A stretch of 13,579 bases of DNA from Dehalococcoidia bacterium (GTDB lineage: Bacteria > Chloroflexota > Dehalococcoidia > GIF9 > UBA5629), in assembly GCA_014384515.1 (NCBI GenBank), contig JACNFS010000090.1, forward strand, positions 5,160 to 18,738, written 5' to 3'. Positions 6,804 through 13,579 of this stretch are shown piece after piece; within the stretch, counting starts at the first letter, position 1; every line of letters begins with the position of its first letter. The notes below the pieces were generated by a model that saw only the letters and a program-made list of their open reading frames with translations, was not told the origin of the DNA and did not search any database. The translations under genes and the position numbers were made by a program.

Positions 6804-9230
6804 CTACCTCGTTTTGACCCATAGCCGCTCACCATCGGTTACGAATTCGATGGTTCCGTGATTTGAGGTTAGATAGACCGTGTCGCTTCCCAGGCGCTGG
6901 GTTAGCCTGTCCAGCACCTCGGTATTAGGGAGCCCAAATCTGTTATCAGCGCCTACTGAAATCACTGCTACCTCGGGGTCAACTACAGCCAGAAATTCTG
7001 GGGAAGTGGAAGTTCGGCTGCCGTGGTGGGCCACTTTTAGTACTGTACTCTTCAGATTGGCTCGCCGGGCAATGAGGTCCCATTCAGCCTCTTGGCCAAT
7101 GTCGGCAGTGAATAAGAAGCTTACCTTGTTCCAGTTCAGGCGCAACACAACGCCGTTGTTGTCAACATCATCGGAAGTGCCTTGAAGCAAGAGCGATGGA
7201 GGATGAAGCACCTCTATCTTTATTCCGTCTCCGAGGTCGATTTCTTGTTCAGCGTGAGCGATATTGTAGTGAATTTCCCTATCTTTAACTAATCTGAGCC
7301 ACTGCTGATAAATGGCTGAGCTGTAGGCTATTCCCGGCTCCATGGCCTGTTGCACTTCATAGTTCTGGAGTACTTCTACCAGACCGGTGACATGGTCGGC
7401 TTGGGGTTGAGTTAGCACTAGCAAATTGATAGTCCTGTCCCAAAAAGGCAGCTTTTTGCCTAGCTCCAAGCTTATTGCTTTGGGGCTCGGCCCGCCATCG
7501 ATGAGAATATCCTGGCCGTTTGGCGTCTGGATTAGGATAGCGTCTCCTTGCCCTACATCAAGTATACTTACGTGAAGTTTGTCATCAGGCATGTTTAGGA
7601 TGGCTACCCAAACTAGGATGGATGCAATTAGGAGCGGAGAGACAACCCATTTCTTGGGTAGTTTGGAAGCAAGGTTTGAACCCTTGTTGGCCAAGTGGCG
7701 TACTTTGGAGGCTATCGGGGAAAGGAAGTCGGCTAATTGCCTTCGGTAATTGATAATTGCCACGGCTGCCATCAGTAAAGCATAGTAAGACCATATTTGC
7801 CAAATATGGATGCTGCCGACTTCAGTTGATGAGAATGGCAAGGCATCGAAGACTTGCACTACTAGGATTAGGTAGCTGAGGAAAAGCCAGGCTACCCAAC
7901 CTAGAATCTGGGCCAGAAGCGGTGCAAGAAGGCCTACCATACTGACTAGAGCTGAAGTGATAATAATACCTGGCAAGGCCAGCAAAGCTAGGAACGTAGC
8001 CGGTAGACCCACGAAGGAGACGTGGCCGAAATTGTGGGCGATGACCGGCAATGTAGCTAGAATGGCAGCTAGCGTCACCGCAAAGCTATCAGCAGCAACG
8101 TTACACGAAGATGCTACAGTCCCTTTTGTACTTATGGAGGCCGCAACTCTTTTCCTACCCCAAGCTTGAAAATGAGGGAAGAGGGAGACAAGCCCCGCCA
8201 TAGCCAGGAAACTCAACTGGAAGCTGGTAGTCCATAGAATTTGGGGCTGAATTCCTACCATCACCGCTGCAGCGAAAGTCAGAGCAGTCAGAGCGGTCCG
8301 CTGCCTGCCAAGACGTTCTCCTATCAGGAACGTTGTTCCCATGATTGCGCCACGGACTACGGGCGGATTCATGCCGGTAACCAAGGCATATAACCAAATG
8401 GCTGCCAGAGCTACCCAGATATAGATGTAATATCGTCTACCGAAGAGCCAAATTCCAGCGCTCAGGACTATGCCTATGATAATGCTGAGGTGGAGACCAG
8501 AGATGGCCAGTAGATGGGCAGTGCCGGTTCTTGAGAAAACTTCCCGTAGAGAAGGTGGTATGTTGCCTCTTTGGCCCAGAAAGACGCCTTGAGCTAGTGA
8601 GGCTTGTGGTTCGGGTAGAGCGAGGGAAAGGCTTTGGGAAAGGCGATTTCTCAATGAATAAATCCAAGCCAACGGTTTACAACCTTTGCCTGTATCCAAC
8701 ACTTCTATTTCGGGGTAATGTATGATTGAATAAATTCCTTGCCGCGCCAGGTAACTTTTGTAGTCAAAATCACCAAATTGCTGTGGTGTTTCAAGCTTGC
8801 CGGTCACTTTCAATATATCTCCGTAGTGATATTCGTGATATCTGGGCACCCGTATGAGAGCTTTTCCTGAGATTTCGTTCCTGTGGCCATCCATTTGTAA
8901 TTCTCTGGCTGAAATCTGGAAAATACAGGCCCTATCTCTTGCTTCAGGGTCCGTAGCTACCATTCCCTGAATTTCAACCACTCCACGGTCATTGTAGAAT
9001 TGGAGGTGATGTTCATTGACCGTGGGTAGACTTGACTGGAAGCGAAGGCTGCCTCCAAGCAAGGCCAAAAGGCAAAAGCCGGCCAAGAGCAAAGGTTTTC
9101 TGTATTGTGAGAGGAATGGAATGAGGCACAGGGGAAGAAGACCCAAGAGGATAACGCCCAGCGGCAACGCAAGTTTTGAACCTAAATAGATACCCGCCAC
9201 CCAAGCGGCACTGAGATAAATAAGTGTCAC
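6804..9230 (-). CDS. comEC: ComEC/Rec2-type DNA internalisation channel
   Basis: Forms the inner-membrane channel that takes in single-stranded DNA during natural transformation. The 808-residue product has all three usual parts. First comes an N-terminal membrane segment and OB-like region (about 1-200). Next is the multi-helix Competence core, including RTGTAHLLAISGLHLSI and NPPVVRGAIM. Last is a C-terminal metallo-beta-lactamase-like domain from about 555 (DVGQGDAILI at 558, D710 in FTADIG, H735/H736 in VAHHGS). The usual HxHxDH motif reads QPQADH at 608-613, so the first two histidines are Gln, and the later GHP is GLP (L767). D612 and H613 remain. The start is GTG, eight bases past the comEA stop and without a good Shine-Dalgarno, indicating translational coupling in a comEA-comEC operon. 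Confidence 0.94.
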   Translation of the reverse strand: MTLIYLSAAWVAGIYLGSKLALPLGVILLGLLPLCLIPFLSQYRKPLLLAGFCLLALLGGSLRFQSSLPTVNEHHLQFYNDRGVVEIQGMVATDPEARDRACIFQISARELQMDGHRNEISGKALIRVPRYHEYHYGDILKVTGKLETPQQFGDFDYKSYLARQGIYSIIHYPEIEVLDTGKGCKPLAWIYSLRNRLSQSLSLALPEPQASLAQGVFLGQRGNIPPSLREVFSRTGTAHLLAISGLHLSIIIGIVLSAGIWLFGRRYYIYIWVALAAIWLYALVTGMNPPVVRGAIMGTTFLIGERLGRQRTALTALTFAAAVMVGIQPQILWTTSFQLSFLAMAGLVSLFPHFQAWGRKRVAASISTKGTVASSCNVAADSFAVTLAAILATLPVIAHNFGHVSFVGLPATFLALLALPGIIITSALVSMVGLLAPLLAQILGWVAWLFLSYLILVVQVFDALPFSSTEVGSIHIWQIWSYYALLMAAVAIINYRRQLADFLSPIASKVRHLANKGSNLASKLPKKWVVSPLLIASILVWVAILNMPDDKLHVSILDVGQGDAILIQTPNGQDILIDGGPSPKAISLELGKKLPFWDRTINLLVLTQPQADHVTGLVEVLQNYEVQQAMEPGIAYSSAIYQQWLRLVKDREIHYNIAHAEQEIDLGDGIKIEVLHPPSLLLQGTSDDVDNNGVVLRLNWNKVSFLFTADIGQEAEWDLIARRANLKSTVLKVAHHGSRTSTSPEFLAVVDPEVAVISVGADNRFGLPNTEVLDRLTQRLGSDTVYLTSNHGTIEFVTDGERLWVKTR

Positions 9231-9237
9231 GGGGGTT

Positions 9238-9747
9238 TCAGTCCTCGACAGTGACTAAGTCTCTTATTCTGCCTAACGTAGAGCTACCGATGCCCTCGAC
9301 CCCGAGCAAATCCTCGATTCTGTGGAAGGGCCCATGTTGATTACGGTAGTCGACAATTGCTTGAGCTTTACCTTGCCCAATTCCGGGCAAGGCTTCCAGT
9401 AGCCAGGCTTCGGCCCGGTTTAAGTTTATCTTTTGTGGTGGACGGCTCTCGCCGACCTTGGGCACGTGGATTCTAATGTGACTGAGGTCAGCATCAGGCA
9501 TGGGGCCGGCAGCTTGGATAAGAGCATCTATGGTGTCATCACTCTTTGCAGGATAGAAGCCTGGATTAACCACCGCCCCGCTGATGCAAATTTCACCTTC
9601 GTACTGAGGCGGAGTAGCTGACGACAGGGAAATCTCGACAACCTGGTGACTGCTTTGCTTGACCGTTAGCACTATGCCACCGCAAACCAGGCCAAGCAGA
9701 AGGAAGGCGACGATGAATAACCATAGTCTATCCATGCGACTTGACAT
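9238..9747 (-). CDS. comEA: ComEA-like DNA-binding competence protein
   Basis: A membrane-anchored DNA receptor that hands incoming double-stranded DNA to the uptake channel. The 169-residue protein has an N-terminal transmembrane helix (about 8-29). A SLBB-type domain follows at about 51-95 (ICISGAVVNPGFY...TIDALIQAAGP). A C-terminal double helix-hairpin-helix at 107-168 has KINLNRAEAWLLEALPGIG and VEGIGSSTL, the DNA-binding signature. Length and order match Gram-positive-type ComEA. comEC follows immediately, so the two work as a pair; the assembly ATPase, pilins and ComFC are not in the window. The chosen ATG has a G-run (GGGGGG) six bases upstream, and an in-frame ATG four codons later is a possible alternative. 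The gene is divergent from smpB. Confidence 0.93.
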   Translation of the reverse strand: MSSRMDRLWLFIVAFLLLGLVCGGIVLTVKQSSHQVVEISLSSATPPQYEGEICISGAVVNPGFYPAKSDDTIDALIQAAGPMPDADLSHIRIHVPKVGESRPPQKINLNRAEAWLLEALPGIGQGKAQAIVDYRNQHGPFHRIEDLLGVEGIGSSTLGRIRDLVTVED

Positions 9748-9770
9748 AATAACCCCCCGACTTCTATCTT
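9741..9770 (+). promoter_or_regulatory. Candidate promoter for smpB-ssrA
   Basis: A perfect -35 box TTGACA at 9741-9746 is followed after 18 bases by TATCTT (four of six consensus positions). It points at smpB, whose ATG is at 9804, giving a leader of about 27 bases. The -35 box overlaps the comEA start codon region. TAGAAT at 9788-9793 is an alternative -10, which would make smpB almost leaderless. Confidence 0.35.
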
Positions 9771-9792
9771 ATTTATTCTGATAGTGATAGAA
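9762..9792. promoter_or_regulatory. Inverted repeat in the comEA-smpB divergent intergenic region
   Basis: TTCTATC (9762-9768) and GATAGAA (9786-9792) are perfect seven-base inverted copies 17 bases apart, within the 56-bp region that must hold both divergent promoters. It could be an operator for a dimeric regulator or coincidental in AT-rich promoter DNA. Confidence 0.3.
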
Positions 9793-9803
9793 TTTTAACA
9801 CAT

Positions 9804-10259
9804 ATGGTGAAGTCAAAAACGATAACTGTCAATCGTAAAGCCTATCACGATTATCATATTCTGGAAAGCCTGGAAGCTGGCATTGTGCTCACTGGCACTG
9901 AGATAAAGTCAATTCGGGCAGGCAGGGTAAACATTCGCGATGCCTATGCCAGGCCTGAAGATGGTGAACTGTGGCTGTTTAATGCCCACATCGCAGCATA
10001 TGAAGCTGGCAGCCACTATAATCACGAGCCAAACCGGCCGCGCAAGCTCTTGCTGCATCGTCGCCAAATTAACCAACTAACAGGCCTCGCAACCCAGAAG
10101 GGTTTGACTTTGGTGCCTTTGAGGTTATATATTAGAAGGGGGGTAGCCAAAGTGGAGTTGGCTGTGGCTCGCGGTAAGAGACTTCATGACAAGCGAGAAG
10201 CAATGGCTCGTCGTGAAACAGATAGGGAAATAGAGCGGGCGTTGAAGAGAGAGAGCTAG
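9804..10259 (+). CDS. smpB: SsrA-binding protein SmpB
   Basis: Binds the tRNA-like end of tmRNA and brings it to stalled ribosomes for trans-translation, so that the broken mRNA is released and the unfinished protein tagged for destruction. The 151-residue sequence shows the conserved core: the N-terminal HDYHILESLEAGIVLTGTE with IKSIRAGRVNIRDAY (15-48), HIAAYEAG (62-69), and a basic C-terminal tail (about 128-151, KRLHDKREAMARRETDREIE) that enters the mRNA channel. Length is typical. The ATG has no Shine-Dalgarno sequence, so translation may begin from a short or leaderless transcript. Its RNA partner, ssrA, begins only 24 bp after the stop codon and is probably on the same transcript. Confidence 0.97.
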   Translation: MVKSKTITVNRKAYHDYHILESLEAGIVLTGTEIKSIRAGRVNIRDAYARPEDGELWLFNAHIAAYEAGSHYNHEPNRPRKLLLHRRQINQLTGLATQKGLTLVPLRLYIRRGVAKVELAVARGKRLHDKREAMARRETDREIERALKRES

Positions 10260-10283
10260 GAAGCACCTTAAAAACTCAGTTTT

Positions 10284-10630
10284 GGGGGCGCGTGGCTTCG
10301 ACAGGGGTAGGCCTACAGGACGGCAAGTCGAGGTGCCATCTACCTCGTAAAACAGGTGGCAAAAGACAACTGCCGAAGCAGTTCCAATTGCAGCCTAACT
10401 AAGGTTGCACATCCAACCTAACCTCACCCCGATGGGTTGGGATTGGGTGCCGACAAGTCGGGGTGCTCCAGCCTTGATGCCGATATGGGCTGGCTAAGAA
10501 TCATCGACTGGTCTAGCTATACTTGGCCAGCAGAGGCTAGCTAGATGAGATAAAAGAGCTGGCTAAACTTGTAGTACGTTCTGGCAACCTTCTTCTGGAC
10601 GGGGAGTTCAACTCTCCCCCGCCTCCACCA
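10284..10630 (+). ncRNA. ssrA: Transfer-messenger RNA (tmRNA)
   Basis: A complete one-piece tmRNA of 347 bases. The 5' end GGGGGCG pairs with CGCCTCC near the 3' end, with one G-U pair, and ACCA follows, so the CCA end is encoded. The characteristic GTGGCTTCGACAGGGG lies just inside the 5' end. The T-arm is GGGGAG-TTCAACT-CTCCCC. Pseudoknot pk1 is clear: CGAGGT (10329-10334) pairs with ACCTCG (10342-10347), and the loop GCCATCT (10335-10341) pairs with AGGTGGC (10354-10360). An 11-base spacer then leads to the tag frame, the same geometry as in E. coli tmRNA. Further paired regions fill the stretch 10399-10560. It follows smpB directly. Confidence 0.96.
10372..10398 (+). other. tmRNA tag-peptide reading frame (AEAVPIAA, stop)
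   Basis: The resume codon is placed at GCC 10372-10374 because it stands 11 bases after pk1, as GCA does in E. coli. Reading on gives Ala-Glu-Ala-Val-Pro-Ile-Ala-Ala and then TAA (10396-10398). The end in Ala-Ala is what ClpXP-type proteases recognise. The other two frames give GKRQLPKQFQLQPN or a long run lacking the Ala-Ala end. Eight residues is at the short end for such tags, and a proline three residues before the final Ala-Ala is not the usual Leu-Ala-Ala type. Confidence 0.75.
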
Positions 10631-10655
10631 GACAATAATCGGGTTCTGGTCTGGA

Positions 10656-10691
10656 CCAGGGCCCGCTGTTTCTTGAAGCAGGGCCCTCTGG
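10656..10691. terminator. GC-rich hairpin downstream of tmRNA
   Basis: CCAG-GGCCC-GCT pairs with AGC-(A)-GGGCC-(CT)-CTGG around a nine-base loop. It sits 26 bases past the tmRNA end and before the end of the convergent MFS gene. No T-run follows on the plus strand, so termination is possible but not certain. A competing short hairpin (CTGG/CCAG) lies at its left side. Confidence 0.35.
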
Positions 10692-10739
10692 ATTGAATGC
10701 TATTGCGTTGATGAGATGAGATAATGTTGGCGAAGGTTT

Positions 10740-12830
10740 TCAGTTGGGTATGTCACCTTGTTCGCCAGAAGTACCGTTGCTGTTGGGTTGGGAGTATTCA
10801 GCTGTTAGGTCTGCAGGCAAAGCTGCTCTTACCCCAGCCATCGCCTCGGGGGCGATTTCTTCAATAGCTATTAGCGCACCTTCAGCCGCCTGTGCTGCGG
10901 CCTCTTCTTCCGCTAGACCGAGCATTCGAGCGGCTTCCCTGGCACCAGCGATAGCTTGAGCTACGGCCTCAGCGAGGTTAGCTCCAGTCTCAACTGCCCC
11001 CTGGACAACTCCATAGCCAGCGCCGCGGAAGGCGTCCTGAGGATTTACTCTGGCACGTTTCAGAGCACGCACAATACCCACCATTGCTAGAGGGACCAAT
11101 TGCTTGGTATTCAGTGATGCCTCATGAGCAGCGTGGATGGCTCCCCGAGCTGTATGTCGAGCCACCTCAATTCCGTCTGCTGGCTGCGCTTTTACAGGCT
11201 TCCACATTTGCGATAGGCTGTTTTCCAGCATTTTGGCAACCCTAGTTGTGGCCCTCCAGCCATGTGCCGCCACCAGGGTTGTTGTCTTGGCCATATCGGC
11301 CAACTGGTAGGCTGTGACACCAATAGCGACGTCCATGCCCGGCACTTGCCTGAGGTAGCTGAAGGGGAACATAGTCACAAAATTCAGACCTGGGACTGAG
11401 CTCATTGCTCGCGTTACTGGTCTCACTTGTGATACCAATTCGTCCAACACCACTTCCCTTCCGACTTCGCCCTCTTCGCGGAGCTTGGCCAAAGTATTCA
11501 GCGTCATAAGCCCCATGATGAAAGCCACAGCGAAAAGAAAGTCAAAGCCTGTTAGATATAGTACCGGCCATTGCAGGAGTTGCGTGGGGTCAGCCCATGC
11601 GAAGCTTATACTGAATTGGCGGACGCTGAAAAAGTCGGCAAAGAGACCTCCAAACAGCGGTCCTAGCCCGGTGCCCACGCTGGCGGCCAAGGATGCTCCA
11701 GCCAGGTAAGCTGTCGCTTGGCCTTGAGGAGCCAGCTTTAGGCCAATCGTGCCAACTGCGAGGGTCACTCCAGCCGTAGCTACTCCGGCAAAGATGTGTA
11801 GGACCACTAATAACGGGACGGTCAGCAAATGCTGTTCCGGCATGGTAGTGAATGTCCATCCAAATATTACCAGCAGATAAAGGGAGGCACACAGTGATAA
11901 GACCACTTTGCTACCAAAACGGTCTAAAAGGGGCCCCCAAACGCGGAGAAATAGCACGTTGAATAGTTGACTTAGCGCACCAAGCGCAATCACTGCTGAA
12001 AGAGGCATACCCAGCCGCTTAAGCATATAGACTGCAAAGAACGGAATAGCCAGATTTGAGGCAAACCCCCAGAAGAGTAGGAATTTCATTAACTGCTTGA
12101 AGTTCTTGTCCTGGAGAGGTGAAGTGATTGTTTTCCATAGAGAGACCTGCGGTTCCGTTACGGGCTGCATCTGCGGTTCCGGCATGAGGGACATGAATAC
12201 GGGGCTGGCCAGCCCGAGGAAGAGGGCACCGAAAAGAAATGCAATGGTATAGCCCAAAACTGCGTTCTCACTTGGGACATGAGCACGCCAGTAATCCACA
12301 AAATACGCAGCAGTCAGGCTGAAGGCTATAGCGACTATAGTTGCCAGAGCTAGCCGCCTGGAGAAAACGCGGCCAAGGATCTCCTGAGGGACTAGGTCCC
12401 GGAGCCATGAATTCCACCCGCAAGTAGTGACGGCACCGAATATGCCACGGATGGCCATCAGTAGCAACAGGATGGATATTGCCCCTCCGCCGGGGACTCC
12501 GATGAAGATAGGAATGAGAGCCATGGGAATCCACATCCCCTGCGCCAGGAACCAGGTCACCACCGTGAGAAGTTTGCGTCGCTTGAGGCGTTCCACCACC
12601 AAGATAGCTGGTATCTGGATAGGTTGAGTAATGAATGGAATAGCCGCCAGGATACCGATCTGGAAGTTGTTGGCTCCCAAGGCCAAGGCGAAGGCAGCAA
12701 GGAAGCCACTGGTCGTAATACTGAAGAAGCCCATAGAAACCATTCCCTCCCAGGTCAGCATTCGCAGCCCGCGGGCCACGTCCTGATCTGACAGGCTTGA
12801 CTTGGGTTGAAAGATCTCTTTAATCTTCAC
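10740..12830 (-). CDS. MFS-type transporter with long alanine-rich C-terminal extension
   Basis: The first 449 or so residues form about twelve membrane helices with MFS-like loops (VERLKRRKLL between helices 2 and 3; LDRFGSKVV in the second half). This suggests a secondary carrier, probably of sugars or related metabolites given the adjacent GH130 gene; the substrate is not readable. About 247 residues follow (from LREEGEVGRE at about 450). The last 140 are Ala/Gly/Glu-rich with recurring units such as ARGAIHAAHEA, YGVVQGAVETG, IAGAREAARMLG and AEGALIAIEEIA, predicted helical and cytoplasmic. I do not recognise this domain firmly. I prefer the GTG at 12830, with AGGG six bases upstream, giving 696 residues. 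An in-frame GTG at 12848 would add six residues but has no ribosome binding site. Confidence 0.85.
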   Translation of the reverse strand: MKIKEIFQPKSSLSDQDVARGLRMLTWEGMVSMGFFSITTSGFLAAFALALGANNFQIGILAAIPFITQPIQIPAILVVERLKRRKLLTVVTWFLAQGMWIPMALIPIFIGVPGGGAISILLLLMAIRGIFGAVTTCGWNSWLRDLVPQEILGRVFSRRLALATIVAIAFSLTAAYFVDYWRAHVPSENAVLGYTIAFLFGALFLGLASPVFMSLMPEPQMQPVTEPQVSLWKTITSPLQDKNFKQLMKFLLFWGFASNLAIPFFAVYMLKRLGMPLSAVIALGALSQLFNVLFLRVWGPLLDRFGSKVVLSLCASLYLLVIFGWTFTTMPEQHLLTVPLLVVLHIFAGVATAGVTLAVGTIGLKLAPQGQATAYLAGASLAASVGTGLGPLFGGLFADFFSVRQFSISFAWADPTQLLQWPVLYLTGFDFLFAVAFIMGLMTLNTLAKLREEGEVGREVVLDELVSQVRPVTRAMSSVPGLNFVTMFPFSYLRQVPGMDVAIGVTAYQLADMAKTTTLVAAHGWRATTRVAKMLENSLSQMWKPVKAQPADGIEVARHTARGAIHAAHEASLNTKQLVPLAMVGIVRALKRARVNPQDAFRGAGYGVVQGAVETGANLAEAVAQAIAGAREAARMLGLAEEEAAAQAAEGALIAIEEIAPEAMAGVRAALPADLTAEYSQPNSNGTSGEQGDIPN

Positions 12831-13056
12831 AAATCGCCCTATTGGCACTACCGGCGGTGATTTCCGTGTAACCTTGTTCCATCTGGCCGCCAGCGCTCTG
12901 TGCTATAGCAGTTTGATTGCTCCGCAAGTCTACGTACCCTTTGGGAGGAGAATTGCTCACTAGGGATAACGATAGCCCATGAGGGCGGTGGAAGTTATCT
13001 CTGAAGCCTATGGTACTCACGGGAGAACGGCGGCCGGTTTTGATCTTGCGTCCCGA

Positions 13057-13131
13057 GCCACGAGGCTAGACTTGGTCGCCATAGACGTGAGACTGTATCA
13101 CCTCTCAGTCACGGAGACTTAGCCTCGTTGG
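13057..13131. repeat. Long imperfect inverted repeat, possible structured RNA
   Basis: On the minus strand GCC(A)ACGAGGCTA at one end pairs with TAGCCTCGTGGC at the other: twelve pairs with one bulged A. Inside it, CGTG-ACTG pairs with CAGT-(CT)-CACG around the loop AGAGGTGATA, giving a nested second stem. The element is 75 bp, lies in the spacer downstream of the GH130 gene and upstream of the MFS gene, and is not a tRNA (no T-loop or CCA end). It may be an RNA element in the transcript leader or a decayed repeat. Confidence 0.5.
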
Positions 13132-13172
13132 CACTAGACCATGAGCTTCCCTTGAACAGATACAGTATCGAC

Positions 13173-13185
13173 GTGCTCCGAGCAC
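13173..13185. promoter_or_regulatory. 13-bp perfect palindrome GTGCTC-C-GAGCAC
   Basis: GTGCTC and GAGCAC are exact inverted copies around one base, 27 bases after the GH130 stop codon on the minus strand. It could be a small operator upstream of the MFS gene or a hairpin ending the GH130 message; no T-run follows. Confidence 0.35.
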
Positions 13186-13212
13186 ACGACTAAGCAGGTA
13201 ATAGTTACGCTG

Positions 13213-13579
13213 TTATCGAAACGCCCTTGGAACGAGATCGGCAATTTTGGCTGTGGCAACCCCAATTACCGTGTCCGAGGCGCCGTAATAAACTAACAGT
13301 TCGTCGTCAGCATCAAGTATCTGCTCGTTATCTCCCCGCGGCACGGCTCCGCAGGTAAAAACCACATTAGGCACCCAGCATTTGCCGGCCTCTCCTATTT
13401 CGTAACTCTCAGTTGGCTCCAGAACAGGATTGGGTGACCGATAAAGGAGGATTGCCGGATCAGCTATATCAAGCAGCATGACACCGAGCCGATAGGTATG
13501 AGCATAATCAACACCGTGTGTAATCAGCAACCAACCGTACTTAGTTTTGATTGGTTGAGCGCCAGCACCGATCTTTTTC
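13213..13579 (-). CDS. GH130-type glycoside phosphorylase/hydrolase, C-terminal part (cut by window edge)
   Basis: The frame is open from the window edge to TAA at 13213, giving 122 residues that start KKIGAGAQPIKTKYGWLLIT. The text matches the five-bladed propeller pattern of GH130 enzymes, typically beta-mannoside phosphorylases. It shows HGVD near an early strand, YRLGVMLLDIADP, RSPNPVLEPTESYE, WVPNVVFTCG and the final blade LLVYYGASDTVIGVATAKI. The annotated-looking start at 13530 (TTG) is internal; the real N-terminus lies outside. The usual length is over 300 residues, so about two thirds are missing here. The catalytic Asp region is not included. The downstream MFS carrier suggests uptake or export of the sugar it handles, but which sugar cannot be told. 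Confidence 0.82.
   Translation of the reverse strand, partial: KKIGAGAQPIKTKYGWLLITHGVDYAHTYRLGVMLLDIADPAILLYRSPNPVLEPTESYEIGEAGKCWVPNVVFTCGAVPRGDNEQILDADDELLVYYGASDTVIGVATAKIADLVPRAFR

Larger units (their letters stand above)
12831..13212. other. Intergenic spacer, no gene seen
   Basis: No credible open frame was found in this 382-bp gap between the GH130 and MFS genes, which point the same way. It holds an imperfect long hairpin (13057-13131) and a perfect odd-length palindrome (13173-13185), listed separately. On the minus strand an extended -10-like TGCTATAGC lies near 12902-12910 without a good -35, so a separate MFS promoter is possible but weakly supported. Confidence 0.5.

Noticed and set aside
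6481..6861. Plus-strand open frame of 126 codons in the gap upstream of the kinase
   Set aside because: No family pattern, no good ribosome binding site, and it runs into the 3' end of comEC on the other strand. The receiver-like signal is on the minus strand.
10242..10273. Separate tmRNA promoter inside the end of smpB (TTGAAG ... TTAAAA)
   Set aside because: The spacing is 20 bases and both boxes are weak; read-through from smpB is the simpler explanation.
11590..11892. Minus-strand open frame of 100 codons
   Set aside because: An alternate frame inside the MFS gene, whose own frame has clear membrane helices over this stretch.
13057..13131. tRNA gene (75 bp with paired ends)
   Set aside because: The length is suggestive, but there is no TTCGA-type T-loop, no D-loop pattern and no discriminator/CCA arrangement.

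Overview
The window looks like a piece of a mid-GC bacterial chromosome. Its gene content and protein style (PriA followed by Def, a CARDB-type surface protein, a GH130 enzyme beside an MFS carrier, degenerate intergenic repeats) would fit Chloroflexota, perhaps Dehalococcoidia. That placement is inferred from general resemblance and nothing here proves it. No phage, transposase, CRISPR array or classical tRNA was seen.

Left part (1-3062, plus strand): the C-terminal tail of an unidentified protein, made of four acidic ten-residue repeats, overlaps the start of priA (replication restart helicase) in an ATGA junction. def (peptide deformylase) follows 11 bp later. This matches part of the widespread rpoZ/coaBC/priA/def/fmt gene order, but fmt does not follow. 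After a convergent gap comes a minus-strand gene (3178-4362) for a membrane-anchored protein with three CARDB-like beta-sandwich repeats.

Middle (4363-6803): a minus-strand two-component pair. The histidine kinase is short, apparently soluble and without a sensor domain. The response regulator is of the OmpR/KdpE type. A heptamer tandem repeat lies between the two genes, a terminator-like hairpin follows the regulator, and a degenerate repeat lies beyond it. About 550 bp upstream of the kinase holds a good promoter candidate and what looks like the decayed end of a receiver domain.

Right-centre (6804-10630): comEA and comEC (DNA-uptake receptor and channel) form a minus-strand operon. Divergent from them are smpB and then, 24 bp on, a complete ssrA (tmRNA) gene. 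The two partners of the trans-translation ribosome-rescue system therefore sit side by side. The tmRNA pseudoknot pk1 and the 11-nt spacer after it allow the tag to be read as AEAVPIAA.

Right end (10740-13579, minus strand): an MFS-type carrier with an unusual 247-residue alanine-rich C-terminal extension. Upstream of it is the C-terminal part of a GH130-type glycoside phosphorylase/hydrolase, cut by the window edge. The 382 bp between them contains a long imperfect hairpin and a 13-bp palindrome.

Most of the window is housekeeping. The points most worth a second look are the MFS C-terminal domain, the structured GH130-MFS spacer, the ComEC nuclease-like domain that lacks two usual metal ligands, and the heptamer array inside the two-component operon.
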